Positions 7,863-17,085 of a DNA stretch of 38,025 nucleotides are shown in pieces. Location of the stretch: the NCBI GenBank assembly GCA_903884455.1, contig CAISEW010000047.1, forward strand, positions 1 through 38,025. The letters run 5' to 3'. A program made the translations under genes and the position numbers. The notes beneath the pieces are model-generated. The model ran no database searches. It worked only from the letters and a program-made list of their open reading frames with translations, and was not told where the DNA came from. This DNA is from an uncultured Chloroflexota bacterium (GTDB taxonomy: Bacteria; Chloroflexota; Dehalococcoidia; GIF9; AB-539-J10). Within the stretch, counting starts at the first letter, position 1. Each line of letters begins with the position of its first letter.

Positions 7863-9761
7863 TTATTGAGGCATAGCGGTATGGAACTCTCCCTCCGCTT
7901 TCGCTTGGACGCGAGCCAGGAAATCAACGCATTCTTTGGCTATTCCCAGGGCATCCAGATGGTAGAGAGAGCGAAGAAAATCTTGCTTTCCATGGGTTAC
8001 GAATTCGTCAGGAATGCCTAATCGCTTCACCTTGACATCTGAGACTTCAGCCTTTTCCAGCAGCTCCAGCACCGCAGCACCAAAGCCACCGCTAAGAACA
8101 TTCTCCTCTACTATGACCATCCTTTTGGCATGGTTAGCTACATCCAAAATAAGCGCTGTATCCAAAGGCTTAGCGAATCGGGCATTAATTACCATGGCAT
8201 CAATGTCCCACAGAGCTAAATGTTCCGCTGCTTCCAGAGAAGGCATGACAGTAGAGCCAATGCCTATTATGACTATATCTTCACCTTGCTTTATTATCTC
8301 GGCTTTGCCTATAGGAACTTGATGAAGCTCGCTGGCCAAGGGAACGACTGTTCCCCGACCCCGAGGATAGCGGATTGCCATAGGATGCTCTGTATTGAGG
8401 GCAGTATAGAGCAGGTCTTGAAGTTCATTCCCGTCCTTAGGTGCGCAAACAATCATATTAGGCATCAAGCTAAGATAAGATAAGTCGAATATCCCTTGAT
8501 GTGTTTTGCCATCCTCTCCGACAATGCCGCTGCGGTCGAGGGCAAAAATGACAGGTAGATCAGGAAGACAGACATCGTGCAACACCTGGTCAAAGGCACG
8601 CTGCAAGAAAGTGGAATATATAGCTACAATAGGTATAAAGCCCTGGGTAGCCAGACCAGCGGCTAGGGTAACCGCATGTTGCTCAGAAATTCCGACATCG
8701 TAGATGCGTTGAGGAAATTCTTTGACCAGAGGAGACAGGCTATTGCCTTCAACCATGGCGGCGCTTATCACTACCACCCTGGGATTGTCTCTAAGTAGTC
8801 CACCGACTGTCCGAGCAAATATCTGACTATAAGTAGGTATTGTGCTCACGCCCTCGCTTTTAGGGGATAGACCGTGAAAGTGAGTGGGATTGTCTTCGGC
8901 TGGTTTGTAACCCTTGCCCTTCGTAGTCAAGACATGGACAATGACCGGCTTGTAGTAATCCTTGGCTTGAGTCAGAGCTGTTTCCAATTCAGCAGTGTTA
9001 TGACCATCTAGCGGACCCAGGTAAGTAAAGCCAAGCTGTTCCCACATCATGGTGGGCATGACTACCGCTTTTGCTCCTGCCTTAAGACGGCGCAATGCTC
9101 CCTGCAGCTTCTTTCCTCCGGGCAAGAGAGGCAGCAACCGATTCGTCCGTTTCTTAGCCTGTATATAGCCGCGGGTTGTTCGCACTACATTTAGCCGTTT
9201 GGCTATCGCTCCTACTGTGGGCGCAATGGACATGCCGTTGTCATTAAGTACCACGATAAGCCTTGTGTCCAAATGCCCGGCGTGATTCAGCGCTTCGTAA
9301 GTCATGCCACAGGTAAGGCATCCATCGCCGATGACAGCTACCACATGGTGATCACCGCGAGCAAGGTCGCGGGTCAGAGCCATGCCCAAAGCTGCTGAAA
9401 TGGAGGTGCCACCATGTCCCGTAGTGAAGGCATCGTGAGGACTTTCATCTCTATCAGGAAATCCTGATAGTCCCTGGTATTGGCGAAGGGAGGGAAATTG
9501 CTCCCTTCTTCCTGTTAACAGCTTATGAACGTAACTCTGGTGTCCCACATCCCAGACTATCTTGTCTTTCGGGCTATCAAATATCCTGTGCAAGGCAACA
9601 GTAAGCTCCACCACTCCCAGATTGGATGCTAGATGCCCTCCGTTTTCACTAACCCTGCTCACCAATAACTCCCTGAGCTCGGAACAAAGTTCACCCAGTT
9701 CATCTTGGTTTAGCCTCTTAACATCGCTGGGGCCGTTTATTTTGTCCAGTATCTTAGACAC
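7863..9761 (-). CDS. dxs: 1-deoxy-D-xylulose-5-phosphate synthase
   Basis: The first enzyme of the MEP pathway condenses pyruvate with glyceraldehyde 3-phosphate using thiamine diphosphate. The sequence shows VWDVGHQSYVHKLLTGR, the cofactor motif GDGCLTCGMTYEALNHAG with the later NDN, and the transketolase-type pyrimidine domain with GISEQHAVTLAAG. I chose the GTG at 9761 (632 residues) because it gives the family N-terminus SKILDKINGPSDVKRL and has gggag six bases upstream. An ATG at 9806 would add 15 residues with a weaker site. It follows the flavoprotein gene at 9831-10976 on the same strand, so the two may form an operon for isoprenoid supply. Confidence 0.96.
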   Translation of the reverse strand: MSKILDKINGPSDVKRLNQDELGELCSELRELLVSRVSENGGHLASNLGVVELTVALHRIFDSPKDKIVWDVGHQSYVHKLLTGRREQFPSLRQYQGLSGFPDRDESPHDAFTTGHGGTSISAALGMALTRDLARGDHHVVAVIGDGCLTCGMTYEALNHAGHLDTRLIVVLNDNGMSIAPTVGAIAKRLNVVRTTRGYIQAKKRTNRLLPLLPGGKKLQGALRRLKAGAKAVVMPTMMWEQLGFTYLGPLDGHNTAELETALTQAKDYYKPVIVHVLTTKGKGYKPAEDNPTHFHGLSPKSEGVSTIPTYSQIFARTVGGLLRDNPRVVVISAAMVEGNSLSPLVKEFPQRIYDVGISEQHAVTLAAGLATQGFIPIVAIYSTFLQRAFDQVLHDVCLPDLPVIFALDRSGIVGEDGKTHQGIFDLSYLSLMPNMIVCAPKDGNELQDLLYTALNTEHPMAIRYPRGRGTVVPLASELHQVPIGKAEIIKQGEDIVIIGIGSTVMPSLEAAEHLALWDIDAMVINARFAKPLDTALILDVANHAKRMVIVEENVLSGGFGAAVLELLEKAEVSDVKVKRLGIPDEFVTHGKQDFLRSLYHLDALGIAKECVDFLARVQAKAEGEFHTAMPQ

Positions 9762-9830
9762 CTCACTCTCCCACTTTAGATTATAGCAAATTTTACTCTT
9801 AGGCATGCTCTTGCCTATAAGATTGTTGTG

Positions 9831-10976
9831 CTAAGCTCGAAACAGGCGATTAAATATGCCCTTGAATTCGCCTACCCTTCCCTTGATTGCAGTATAGTCT
9901 ATCTCGCCAAACATTAAGTTGCATACAGCTCTCCACACCCCCTCACTCTGGTTGAACATTCCAAACGCCAGATGGGGGAAGCGGACAAAAATTTTTGACA
10001 ACGTACGCGCCATTTTCAACTCAGACATTATTTTTCTCTCTACGATCTCCTGGTAATCCTGCAATCCGACTTTGCCCCTCACTAGAGAGTCTTCGATAAC
10101 TGGTGCGGCAAGCTGGGCACTCAGGATGGCGTTATAAATACCCTCACCCGTTAATGGGTCGGCAAGCCCAGCCGCATCCCCCAGAAGCAAGGCTTTATCT
10201 TGCCAAACAATCCTCCCTTTTGTACACGTTGGTATCAAGTGGCTGCTGGACTTAGTGACAGTATAATTATCAATACTTAGCGAATTTAGAAACTTCTGAT
10301 GGTGGGCGTGCAAATCTCTTGTCTTGGAGGCTTGACATCCAACTCCAATAGATAGATGGTTGCGCTTGGGGAACACCCAGGCATAACCCCCGGGGATGCA
10401 CCCCAGGTCTATCTGGACCCGCGATTTCCATTTTGCCAGCTCTTCCTCGGGCACGACAATTTCTGACTCTATTCCCGCGGCATATCCGATGCTCTTTCCC
10501 ATGCCCAGCTCTCTTGCCACTACGCTATAAGCCCCATCAGCCCCGACCACAAGTCGGGAGCGAAAAACGTTGTCAGCAGTGGAAATCTCAACCCAATCAG
10601 CGCTCACCTGTACTTGCGTTACCTTCTGACCATCCATAAGCACAGCTCCCAGTTGTTGTGCCTTCTGCACCAAAAAATAGTCGAATGCATCACGCATCAC
10701 GGTATATATAAGTGGTTGAGAATCCTGTCCCAGATAAGGGCTGCCGAGGTTGAAAGTAAAGCTAACCTCATGGATTACGTCTTCTGTCACTTCGGAGATG
10801 TCGAAATCGAGAAGTTTCGCTGCCTTGCTGGTGACTCCGCCAGCACAACACTTATAACGCGGCAGTTTCTCTTTCTCTAAAACTAATACCCCGATTCCCC
10901 TCTTGGCTAGCTCGTAAGCCAGTGTTGCCCCAGCCGGACCAGCACCAACAACGATTACATCGTGACTTTGTTTCAA
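9831..10976 (-). CDS. Geranylgeranyl reductase family FAD-dependent oxidoreductase
   Basis: About 381 residues. The N-terminal FAD fold shows VIVVGAGPAGATLAYELAKRG and a later GDAAGLADPLTGEGI, both typical of the GGR/ChlP/MenJ-like group. CCAGG follows the first fold and may place cysteines near the flavin. Family members reduce double bonds of geranylgeranyl chains in lipids, chlorophyll or menaquinone; the substrate here is unknown. The start is TTG. A gggag lies nine bases before the TTG at 10976 and only three before a TTG at 10982, so I prefer 10976. dxs follows after about 70 bases, or 25 if the longer dxs start is used. A paralogue lies at 12607-13800. Confidence 0.85.
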   Translation of the reverse strand: MKQSHDVIVVGAGPAGATLAYELAKRGIGVLVLEKEKLPRYKCCAGGVTSKAAKLLDFDISEVTEDVIHEVSFTFNLGSPYLGQDSQPLIYTVMRDAFDYFLVQKAQQLGAVLMDGQKVTQVQVSADWVEISTADNVFRSRLVVGADGAYSVVARELGMGKSIGYAAGIESEIVVPEEELAKWKSRVQIDLGCIPGGYAWVFPKRNHLSIGVGCQASKTRDLHAHHQKFLNSLSIDNYTVTKSSSHLIPTCTKGRIVWQDKALLLGDAAGLADPLTGEGIYNAILSAQLAAPVIEDSLVRGKVGLQDYQEIVERKIMSELKMARTLSKIFVRFPHLAFGMFNQSEGVWRAVCNLMFGEIDYTAIKGRVGEFKGIFNRLFRA

Positions 10977-11319
10977 CAGCAAAAACTCCCTATAAGCGCA
11001 GTAATAGAAAACCTATCTTTATTATATTATAACGAAGATAGGGCGTTTAACAACTCATACCTTTACCTTCTTCCCTGATAAAAAAGCTGTTCAAAAGGAG
11101 AACTGGGTTCTGCGCTTCGTTCCGAATGACACTTCGAATGCATATCCATCTTCTTCATCGCTTTGCTTTACTTCCTTCTAAAATTTTAATCAGGCCAAAT
11201 CATAATAGTTTTTGGGTTAGATTTTAGATGATTTAAGTCCTTGACATCCCTTTGAAAAACTGTTACTCTTATAACATTATATCGCGCATAATTTATTAAA
11301 ATGCGAACGAGGTTATTGC

Positions 11320-11535
11320 TCAATAGGACATCGGCATGGCCAGTATGTAGAATACAATGGCGCAATAACCAGCTTTCTCGTCACTTACCTCCTTTGTTTT
11401 CAATATAAGCGGCGGGAGGGAGTCAAACTCCCGTCGCCACCTCTCTAGATATTTCTGGTGGACAGCTCACATGCCTTCATCATTACCCATTTTGTAGCTC
11501 CCTGCCTCGACTGGAGACAACAACAATTCTTCAAA
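11320..11535 (-). pseudogene. Small reading frame interrupted by in-frame TGA (candidate gene remnant)
   Basis: On minus, one frame runs open from about 11535 to 11320 except for a TGA at 11467-11469. It includes MGNDEGM before the TGA and 48 residues after it, beginning AVHQKYLERWRREFDSLPP and ending in a hydrophobic, Tyr-rich stretch. The composition looks protein-like, but I do not recognise the family and the frame is short enough to be chance. It could be a decayed gene, a sequencing error, or, much less likely, a recoded TGA. Its upstream end has no clear ribosome binding site. Confidence 0.3.
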
Positions 11536-11674
11536 AAATCAATACCTCGAACGGCTATTACTTATCAAGAATATATTCATTGCTTGAATTTCATTGAGCA
11601 CTTTTTGAATGAATTATGATTTGCCCAATGCAGAACTGCACGGATTGGAGAAAATTATTATTGAGTCATGTTGA

Positions 11675-11705
11675 TTTGTTGTAAACAAACAAAAATTGTT
11701 ATAAT
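11675..11705 (+). promoter_or_regulatory. Promoter and possible autoregulatory operator of the MarR gene
   Basis: A -10 box TATAAT lies at 11700-11705, with TTGTTG at 11676-11681 eighteen bases upstream as a weak -35. An inverted repeat tttgtt-gta-aacaaa (11675-11689) sits over the -35 region, where MarR proteins often bind their own promoter. The downstream gene has a good aggagaggt site. Confidence 0.5.
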
Positions 11706-11758
11706 AGAAGTGGACCAAACGAGCAAAGTTCCCATGAAATAATCAGGAGAGGTTAAAT

Positions 11759-12358
11759 ATGAAGAGAATTTTTGAAGCTGAAAGTACGGTGAGATTGTGG
11801 CGCCAGGTGTACCAAACCTACACCCTGCTTAAGACGTGCGAGGACCAAATATTTGAGGAATACGGGCTTACTACGGAGCAGTACGGAGTGCTTGTGGCTA
11901 TGGGATATCTCGGTAGTCCTATAAGGATAACTGACATCGCCCGGTGGTTGGAGCGTAGCACGAACAGTATCAGTATGATAGTGGACCGCATGGTCAAAGC
12001 TGGTTTGGTCACAAGGAAAAGAGACAGGAGTGACCGCAGGGTGGTATATGTGGTTAGCACCAGCAAGGGGAAGAACGCCCTTAGGCCAGCAACTCTGGCA
12101 AGTTTGGAAGCTATCCGGAAGATCCTGTCGCCACTATCAAATGAGGAACGGAGTACCCTTCTCAGTCTGCTCGGGACGGTAAAGTACGAGATAATAAGGT
12201 ATCTCAATCCTGGAGTGGATATAAAAGAGGCGAAGAGAAAAGAGTTAGAGCAGGCGGCCAATGTAAAGCAATGGCTGAGCGAGTACGGTTTGCCCTCCAC
12301 TCCTCAAGCCAAACGTCAGGGCGGTGATAAGAGAAAGACCAAGAAAAAGACTGAATGA
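11759..12358 (+). CDS. MarR family transcriptional regulator
   Basis: A 199-residue winged-helix regulator. The DNA-binding core covers about residues 45-110. It has a recognition region IRITDIARWLERSTNSISMIVDRMVKAGL and the wing DRSDRRVVYV, the DxRD/R pattern typical of MarR. The C-terminus is long, Lys-rich and probably unstructured. The ATG has aggag nine bases upstream. It lies between two units of isoprenoid-type genes, with GGR-dxs on minus and GGR-uppS on plus. It could control either unit and itself in response to a small ligand. No ligand-specific residues can be named. Confidence 0.9.
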   Translation: MKRIFEAESTVRLWRQVYQTYTLLKTCEDQIFEEYGLTTEQYGVLVAMGYLGSPIRITDIARWLERSTNSISMIVDRMVKAGLVTRKRDRSDRRVVYVVSTSKGKNALRPATLASLEAIRKILSPLSNEERSTLLSLLGTVKYEIIRYLNPGVDIKEAKRKELEQAANVKQWLSEYGLPSTPQAKRQGGDKRKTKKKTE

Positions 12359-12500
12359 CGAAGTCAATTAAGTCAACTTATGCTAGCTGCCGTAGAGCAG
12401 CTCCGCAGGGTTAGTAGTAATCCCGGTAGAACGAAACATGCTCCCCCTTTCAATCCACAGCTAAAACACCTTAGCCACCGCTGTCATTAATGTGCTGTAC

Positions 12501-12566
12501 ACTGGTACACGGTACGGTACGTGTCAAATCGACAAATAGGTATAGCTAGACAATTTGTTATATAAT
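12501..12566 (+). promoter_or_regulatory. Possible promoter region before the second reductase gene
   Basis: A TATAAT at 12561-12566 lies 41 bases before the TTG start. No good -35 was seen. Upstream, acacg (12507-12511) and cgtgt (12520-12524) form an inverted repeat inside a GGTAC-rich stretch, which could be a regulator site. The remainder of 12359-12606 shows no gene. Confidence 0.35.
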
Positions 12567-12606
12567 GTAGCATTGCCTGGTAGGAATCTAAAAAGGTGGC
12601 AGGGAA

Positions 12607-13800
12607 TTGTCAGGCCGATTTTACGATGTCATCATAGTAGGGGCAGGGCCAGCCGGAAGCTACTTAGCTTATAAGCTAGCTTCATTAGGCTATGATGTCG
12701 CTGTTTTTGAAGAAAAAAATACGTCGGGACTCAATGTCTGTTGCACAGGAATAATCAGCACCGAATGTTTCCAGTCCTTGGACCTCGGCACCGATACAAT
12801 ATTAACCAAGTTAAGCTCTGCCAGGTTTTTCTCCCCTTCAGGAAGATGCTTAAGATTGCAAACTGAAAAGATTCAAGCTTACGTTGTTAATCGGCTTTTA
12901 CTTGATAAAGCGATAGCCTCTAAAGCTCAATCTCAGGGGGCACAATATTTCTTCTCTTCCCCAGTCATTGACATTATTCCTGGAAAAGATAGCATACAAG
13001 CTGAAACTTTGTGCTCTGGAGTCAAAGATATATTTAGTGCTAGAGCTGTGGTCCTGGCTAATGGATTCAGACCCGAGCTGCCCCGGAAGCTAGGTCTGGG
13101 CAAAATCAATAATTTCCTCGTCGGTGCTCAGGTGGAAGTTGAAGCGAAAAATGTGGATGAATTCGAAATATACTTTGGTCAGGAAGTAGCACCGGGCGCG
13201 TTTGCCTGGCTTGTGCCCACTTCAACCAACAAAGCATATGTTGGCCTTTTAGCAACATCCCAGGCTAAGCTATATCTACAAAAGTTCCTCAACAATCTTT
13301 TTAGCCAGGGTAGAATAACAAGTCGGGAGATGGAAATCAGGCAAAAGGCTATCCCCCTGGGAACTTTAGCTCACAGCTACGGAGACAGAGTACTGGTTAT
13401 TGGGGATGCTGCCGGACAGGTAAAGCCCACTACCGGTGGAGGAATATACTTTGGGCATTTTGGTGCTCAGATAGCTGCTGATGTGCTTGATGAGGCTCTC
13501 AGCAGTGATAATTTAACCGCTGGCCAGCTTTCGCGCTACCAAAAGCGGTGGAAGGCAAAAATGGGCAAGGAACTCTCCCGTGGCTACTGGGCTAGATGGG
13601 CTTATACCAAACTAAGCGACCGCCAAATCGAGGGAATATTCAACATGTTTGATTTTAATGGCATGACTGAGGCTTTGCTCAACTCAGGCAACTTTTCCTT
13701 CGATTGGCACAGCAGGTTAATTTTGACTGTCCTGAGACGTAGCTCCGCCTATCCCCTGCTGAAAATCAAGCATCTCTTTTTTCGTGGGGTCAGTTCGTGA
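12607..13800 (+). CDS. Geranylgeranyl reductase family FAD-dependent oxidoreductase (second copy)
   Basis: A 397-residue flavoprotein with the dinucleotide fold VIIVGAGPAGSYLAYKLASLG at residues 8-28, CCTGIISTECF soon after, and the second FAD motif VIGDAAGQVKPTTGGGIYFG. It belongs to the same broad family as 9831-10976 but is clearly diverged, so the two are not recent duplicates. The start is TTG with aaggtgg seven bases upstream. Its stop overlaps the uppS start by four bases (GTGA), so the two are translationally coupled. A natural reading is that it reduces a polyprenyl chain made by the neighbouring prenyltransferase, or a quinone side chain. The substrate is an inference. Confidence 0.85.
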   Translation: MSGRFYDVIIVGAGPAGSYLAYKLASLGYDVAVFEEKNTSGLNVCCTGIISTECFQSLDLGTDTILTKLSSARFFSPSGRCLRLQTEKIQAYVVNRLLLDKAIASKAQSQGAQYFFSSPVIDIIPGKDSIQAETLCSGVKDIFSARAVVLANGFRPELPRKLGLGKINNFLVGAQVEVEAKNVDEFEIYFGQEVAPGAFAWLVPTSTNKAYVGLLATSQAKLYLQKFLNNLFSQGRITSREMEIRQKAIPLGTLAHSYGDRVLVIGDAAGQVKPTTGGGIYFGHFGAQIAADVLDEALSSDNLTAGQLSRYQKRWKAKMGKELSRGYWARWAYTKLSDRQIEGIFNMFDFNGMTEALLNSGNFSFDWHSRLILTVLRRSSAYPLLKIKHLFFRGVSS

Positions 13801-14495
13801 CTCAAACAAATTATCCTCCCCAGCATGTAGCCATTATCATGGATGGCAATGGCCGGTGGGCAAAGAAACGTCGTTTACCCAGGCTTGCCGGACATAATGC
13901 TGGCGGTGACAATATTCGCCCGGTGGTAAAGATTTTTGCCGACTACGGAGTAAAATACCTGACCCTTTATATGTTCTCAACTGAGAACTGGAACCGGCCC
14001 AGGATAGAGGTTGCTGGCTTACTCAGTCTTCTATCAAGGAAGATTGACCAGGAAACTCGGGCTTTTCATCAAGAAAATATCCGACTGGTACACCTGGGCA
14101 GGCTGGATAGGCTATCTCAGAAACTAAGGGAAAAGGTGCAGGCGGCAGTTGAACTCACCAAAAATAATACCGGGCTTATGCTTTGCCTCGCCTTCGATTA
14201 TGGTGGGCGAGATGAAATTGTCCAGGCAGCCAGACGTATCGCCAGCGCTGGTATTTCCGGCAACAATATAGATGAGTCTGTGCTTGCCCGGTATCTATAT
14301 AACCCTGACATCCCCGACCCTGATTTGGTCATACGCACTGGCGGTGAGAGCCGCCTCAGCAACTTTCTCCTCTGGCAGGCTGCCTATAGTGAACTTTACT
14401 TCACTCCAGTGTTGTGGCCTGATTTTGGTCGTAAAGACGTTGAGGGAGCGCTTTCTGAATATAAACGCCGCCAGCGACGTTTTGGCAAAATATGA
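13797..14495 (+). CDS. uppS: Isoprenyl transferase (undecaprenyl diphosphate synthase family)
   Basis: A 232-residue cis-prenyltransferase. Conserved motifs are HVAIIMDGNGRWA (residues 10-22, with catalytic Asp16), the substrate-binding FSTENWNRP, and the C-terminal RTGGESRLSNFLLWQAAYSE and LWPDF. It extends farnesyl or geranylgeranyl diphosphate with isopentenyl units to the lipid carrier for cell wall or glycan assembly. The GTG start overlaps the upstream flavoprotein stop, a rare partner for uppS, which more often sits with frr and cdsA. Product chain length cannot be read here. Confidence 0.95.
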   Translation: MTQTNYPPQHVAIIMDGNGRWAKKRRLPRLAGHNAGGDNIRPVVKIFADYGVKYLTLYMFSTENWNRPRIEVAGLLSLLSRKIDQETRAFHQENIRLVHLGRLDRLSQKLREKVQAAVELTKNNTGLMLCLAFDYGGRDEIVQAARRIASAGISGNNIDESVLARYLYNPDIPDPDLVIRTGGESRLSNFLLWQAAYSELYFTPVLWPDFGRKDVEGALSEYKRRQRRFGKI

Positions 14496-14622
14496 GGCGC
14501 TTAACAACTACCCAATGACAAAAAGCGAACTGCCGTTCGGCTGAGCTCACGACGAAGCTTTATGAATCAAGCAACCGCAAGAATCTGGGAGGGTTGCTAG
14601 ACAACCGTGATTGCCGCCCATA

Positions 14623-15420
14623 CTATGCCGATAGGAATCCTCCGTCAACAGGTATCAGCGCTCCGTGAACATAGCTGGATAAATCACTGGCCAGGACCAC
14701 AGCAATGCGGGCCACTTCGTCCGGCTGCCCACCCCTTTTAAGAGGCAGCCTGGTGCTAAACAATACGCCAGTTCTAAGCAGGCTCAGCCGGAGCTGGGTG
14801 ATTTCCTTGGCCACGGCCTTGGTTCCCGGAGTTATTATTCCGCCAGGTATGATTGCATTTATTCGGAAACCATTTTTGCCATATTCCTTGGCCAGAGATC
14901 TGGTTAGAGCGATGACTCCCGCCTTGCTTATGCTATAAGGAGTCATGCCTTCTACGAAAGGTATGATTGCCTCGATGGAGCCAATGTTGATGATGACTCC
15001 GCCTCTCTTTAATCGGCTCTTTATCATATGCTGACACATCAAGAGAGCTGATTTCAAATTAATGTCCATCACCTTGTTAAAAAAAGCATCGTCTACTTCT
15101 AAGAAATCCTTAAAAGGATATATTCCAGCATTGTTTACCAGTATGTCAGGCTCCTTTCCTTTCAAGTCCTCCCACAAGGCAGCTATCTCCTCTTTTGAGG
15201 CAAGGTTTACTTTATGAATGTTGATTTCCACTTTGAACTTTGAAAGCTCTTCAGCTAGAGTTCTTAGCCCCCGTTCGTTTATGTCTACAAGTTCTAAGTC
15301 CGCACCTGCCTCTGCAAATCTATAGGCCATTGCCTTACCAATACCAAGTGCGGAACCAGTTATTAAGGCCTTTTTCCCTTTGAGGGAGATAAGTTCAGAT
15401 AGAGGCTTTAAAACTTTCAT
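14623..15420 (-). CDS. SDR family NAD(P)-dependent oxidoreductase
   Basis: A 265-residue classical short-chain dehydrogenase/reductase. The cofactor motif TGxxxGIG is at residues 21-28 (TGSALGIG), followed by NNAG at 96-99. The active site is Ser149, Tyr163 and Lys167 (YSISK). An acidic residue at the end of the second strand (ELVDINE) suggests NAD(H) preference. The C-terminus ends in IPVDGGFLSA, as in 3-oxoacyl reductase and glucose dehydrogenase-like members. It is a single gene pointing toward uppS. Substrate unknown. Confidence 0.9.
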   Translation of the reverse strand: MKVLKPLSELISLKGKKALITGSALGIGKAMAYRFAEAGADLELVDINERGLRTLAEELSKFKVEINIHKVNLASKEEIAALWEDLKGKEPDILVNNAGIYPFKDFLEVDDAFFNKVMDINLKSALLMCQHMIKSRLKRGGVIINIGSIEAIIPFVEGMTPYSISKAGVIALTRSLAKEYGKNGFRINAIIPGGIITPGTKAVAKEITQLRLSLLRTGVLFSTRLPLKRGGQPDEVARIAVVLASDLSSYVHGALIPVDGGFLSA

Positions 15421-15595
15421 GGCAATACTCTAGACTATTTGAGTATACGTCATGTCACTGCTTTACCATTATACCATAGTGCGAGGGCAGTTCCCAAGCT
15501 AGTTTGATATGTATTTCAGAACAGGCTTCAGCGATGATAGGCTCTGTGTAATATTATATAATTGAAACGAAGTATGCCTTGGCATATTTACTATT

Positions 15596-16834
15596 ATGGT
15601 CTCAATAATCGTTCTGTTGGTGGTCTTTGTCCTCATCGCCGTCCGGCAAATCGGCAGGTTCCGCCTTCAGATATGGCAGGCGATGCTGCTCGGGGCACTG
15701 ACGGTATTGCTCACGGGACAAATCTCTCCGGCTGAAGCTCTCAAGGCCATCAACCTGGATGTCATACTTTTCCTGTTCGGTATGTTCGTGGTCGGTCAGG
15801 CGCTCGAAGAGAGTGGCTATCTTTCTCACCTTTCATCCCGGCTGTTCGGACGAGCTAAGACAGTGGACAGTCTGTTACTGCTGATATTGTTTGGTACTGG
15901 GCTGCTATCAGCTTTCCTGATGAACGACACACTGGCCATTATTGGCACCCCGGTGATGTTGCAGATTGCCAAAAAGACAGGTATTCGCCCGAAGTTGCTG
16001 CTACTATCGCTAGCTTTCTCCGTCACCATTGGCAGCGTGATGAGTCCTATTGGCAACCCGCAAAACCTGCTGGTCGCCATCAACGGAAATATCCCCAATC
16101 CATTTATCACTTTCCTCTGTTACCTGGCGGTGCCAACTCTCATCAATCTTTTCTTGGCATACTTCATTCTCAAGTTCTTCTACAGAGGGCAATTGAAGAA
16201 CGAGCCGCTGAATTACTCAGCTGACCCCATTGTAGACCCAGGGCTGGCGCGATTGTCGAAGATATCCCTCATTATTATTGTTATCCTAGTGCTCGCTAAA
16301 ATAACCACCTCTCTTCTGGGGCTTGGTATTGATTTCCGGCTTACCTATATTGCCTTAGCAGCAGCGTTGCCCATCATCTTACTGAGTCCCCGCCGTCTCG
16401 GGATAATCCGTAGAATCGATTGGACCACTCTGATTTTCTTTGCGGCGATGTTTGTCCTGATGCGGAGCGTCTGGGATTCCGTGTACTTCCAAAATATTAT
16501 TGCTGACCTGCACCTCAATCTCCAGTCCATCGGTATCATTATGGGGGTGAGTATCGTGTTGAGCCAGCTAATCTCAAATGTTCCACTGGTAGCACTCTAC
16601 CTGCCTGTGCTGAGTCATCTGGGCGCAGCGGCCAAGGAAATGATGGCTCTGGCGGCAGGCAGCACCATTGCCGGCAACTTCTCCATCCTCGGCGCAGCCA
16701 GCAACGTCATCATCATCCAGAACGCTGAAAAGAAGGCAGGAGAAACCTTGACCTTCTGGGAGTTTGTCAGGATAGGCATTCCCCTGACGGCAGTGAATAC
16801 ACTGGTCTACTGGTTGTTCTTTCTGCTTTTTTGA
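15596..16834 (+). CDS. ArsB/NhaD-type (SLC13 family) membrane transporter
   Basis: A 412-residue polytopic membrane protein with about 10-11 helices, matching the ion transporter superfamily of ArsB, NhaD and CitM-like permeases. Characteristic patterns are FLMNDTLAIIGTPVMLQIA (residues about 104-122), SPIGNPQNLLVAI, and the late AAGSTIAGNFSILGAASNVII, the repeated two-fold motif of the family. It could move arsenite, sodium/proton or an organic anion. No ars regulator or arsA is adjacent, so arsenic resistance is not supported. It starts at an ATG that has only a weak upstream site. Confidence 0.85.
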   Translation: MVSIIVLLVVFVLIAVRQIGRFRLQIWQAMLLGALTVLLTGQISPAEALKAINLDVILFLFGMFVVGQALEESGYLSHLSSRLFGRAKTVDSLLLLILFGTGLLSAFLMNDTLAIIGTPVMLQIAKKTGIRPKLLLLSLAFSVTIGSVMSPIGNPQNLLVAINGNIPNPFITFLCYLAVPTLINLFLAYFILKFFYRGQLKNEPLNYSADPIVDPGLARLSKISLIIIVILVLAKITTSLLGLGIDFRLTYIALAAALPIILLSPRRLGIIRRIDWTTLIFFAAMFVLMRSVWDSVYFQNIIADLHLNLQSIGIIMGVSIVLSQLISNVPLVALYLPVLSHLGAAAKEMMALAAGSTIAGNFSILGAASNVIIIQNAEKKAGETLTFWEFVRIGIPLTAVNTLVYWLFFLLF

Positions 16835-16912
16835 AGGTTGAGAAGAAAAATCAGACGATTACTCGTAAGGCTGGCAAATTTGAATCCAGATATTGGTAAT
16901 TTAATTACTTTT

Positions 16913-16989
<77 letters not shown>

Positions 16990-17085
16990 AACATCAATTA
17001 TTGTATCAAATACTGTTTAGTAGCAAAAGCTTTACGCTGTTAAGCTTATGACATAGCTGCTATACTAAACAAAGGGGATACGTAG

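Larger units (their letters stand above)
10977..11758. other. Long non-coding stretch with structured elements and a broken small reading frame
   Basis: No convincing complete gene is visible. It holds a 9-bp inverted repeat (ggttattgc at 11311-11319 and gcaataacc at 11362-11370). It also holds a G/C-rich hairpin near 11410-11440 with a gggag/ctccc inner stem and a ggcg/cgcc outer stem, and, on minus, a frame interrupted by TGA at 11467-11469 (listed separately). A strong aaaggaggt lies on minus near 11390, with a GTG only three bases beyond, which would give a 23-residue peptide. The remainder, apart from the MarR promoter at 11675-11705, is AT-rich with nothing recognisable. Confidence 0.5.

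Noticed and set aside
15596-16834. Arsenite efflux gene of an ars operon
   Set aside because: The permease is ArsB-like in fold, but no arsR, arsA or arsC is adjacent and it equally fits NhaD or organic-anion carriers.
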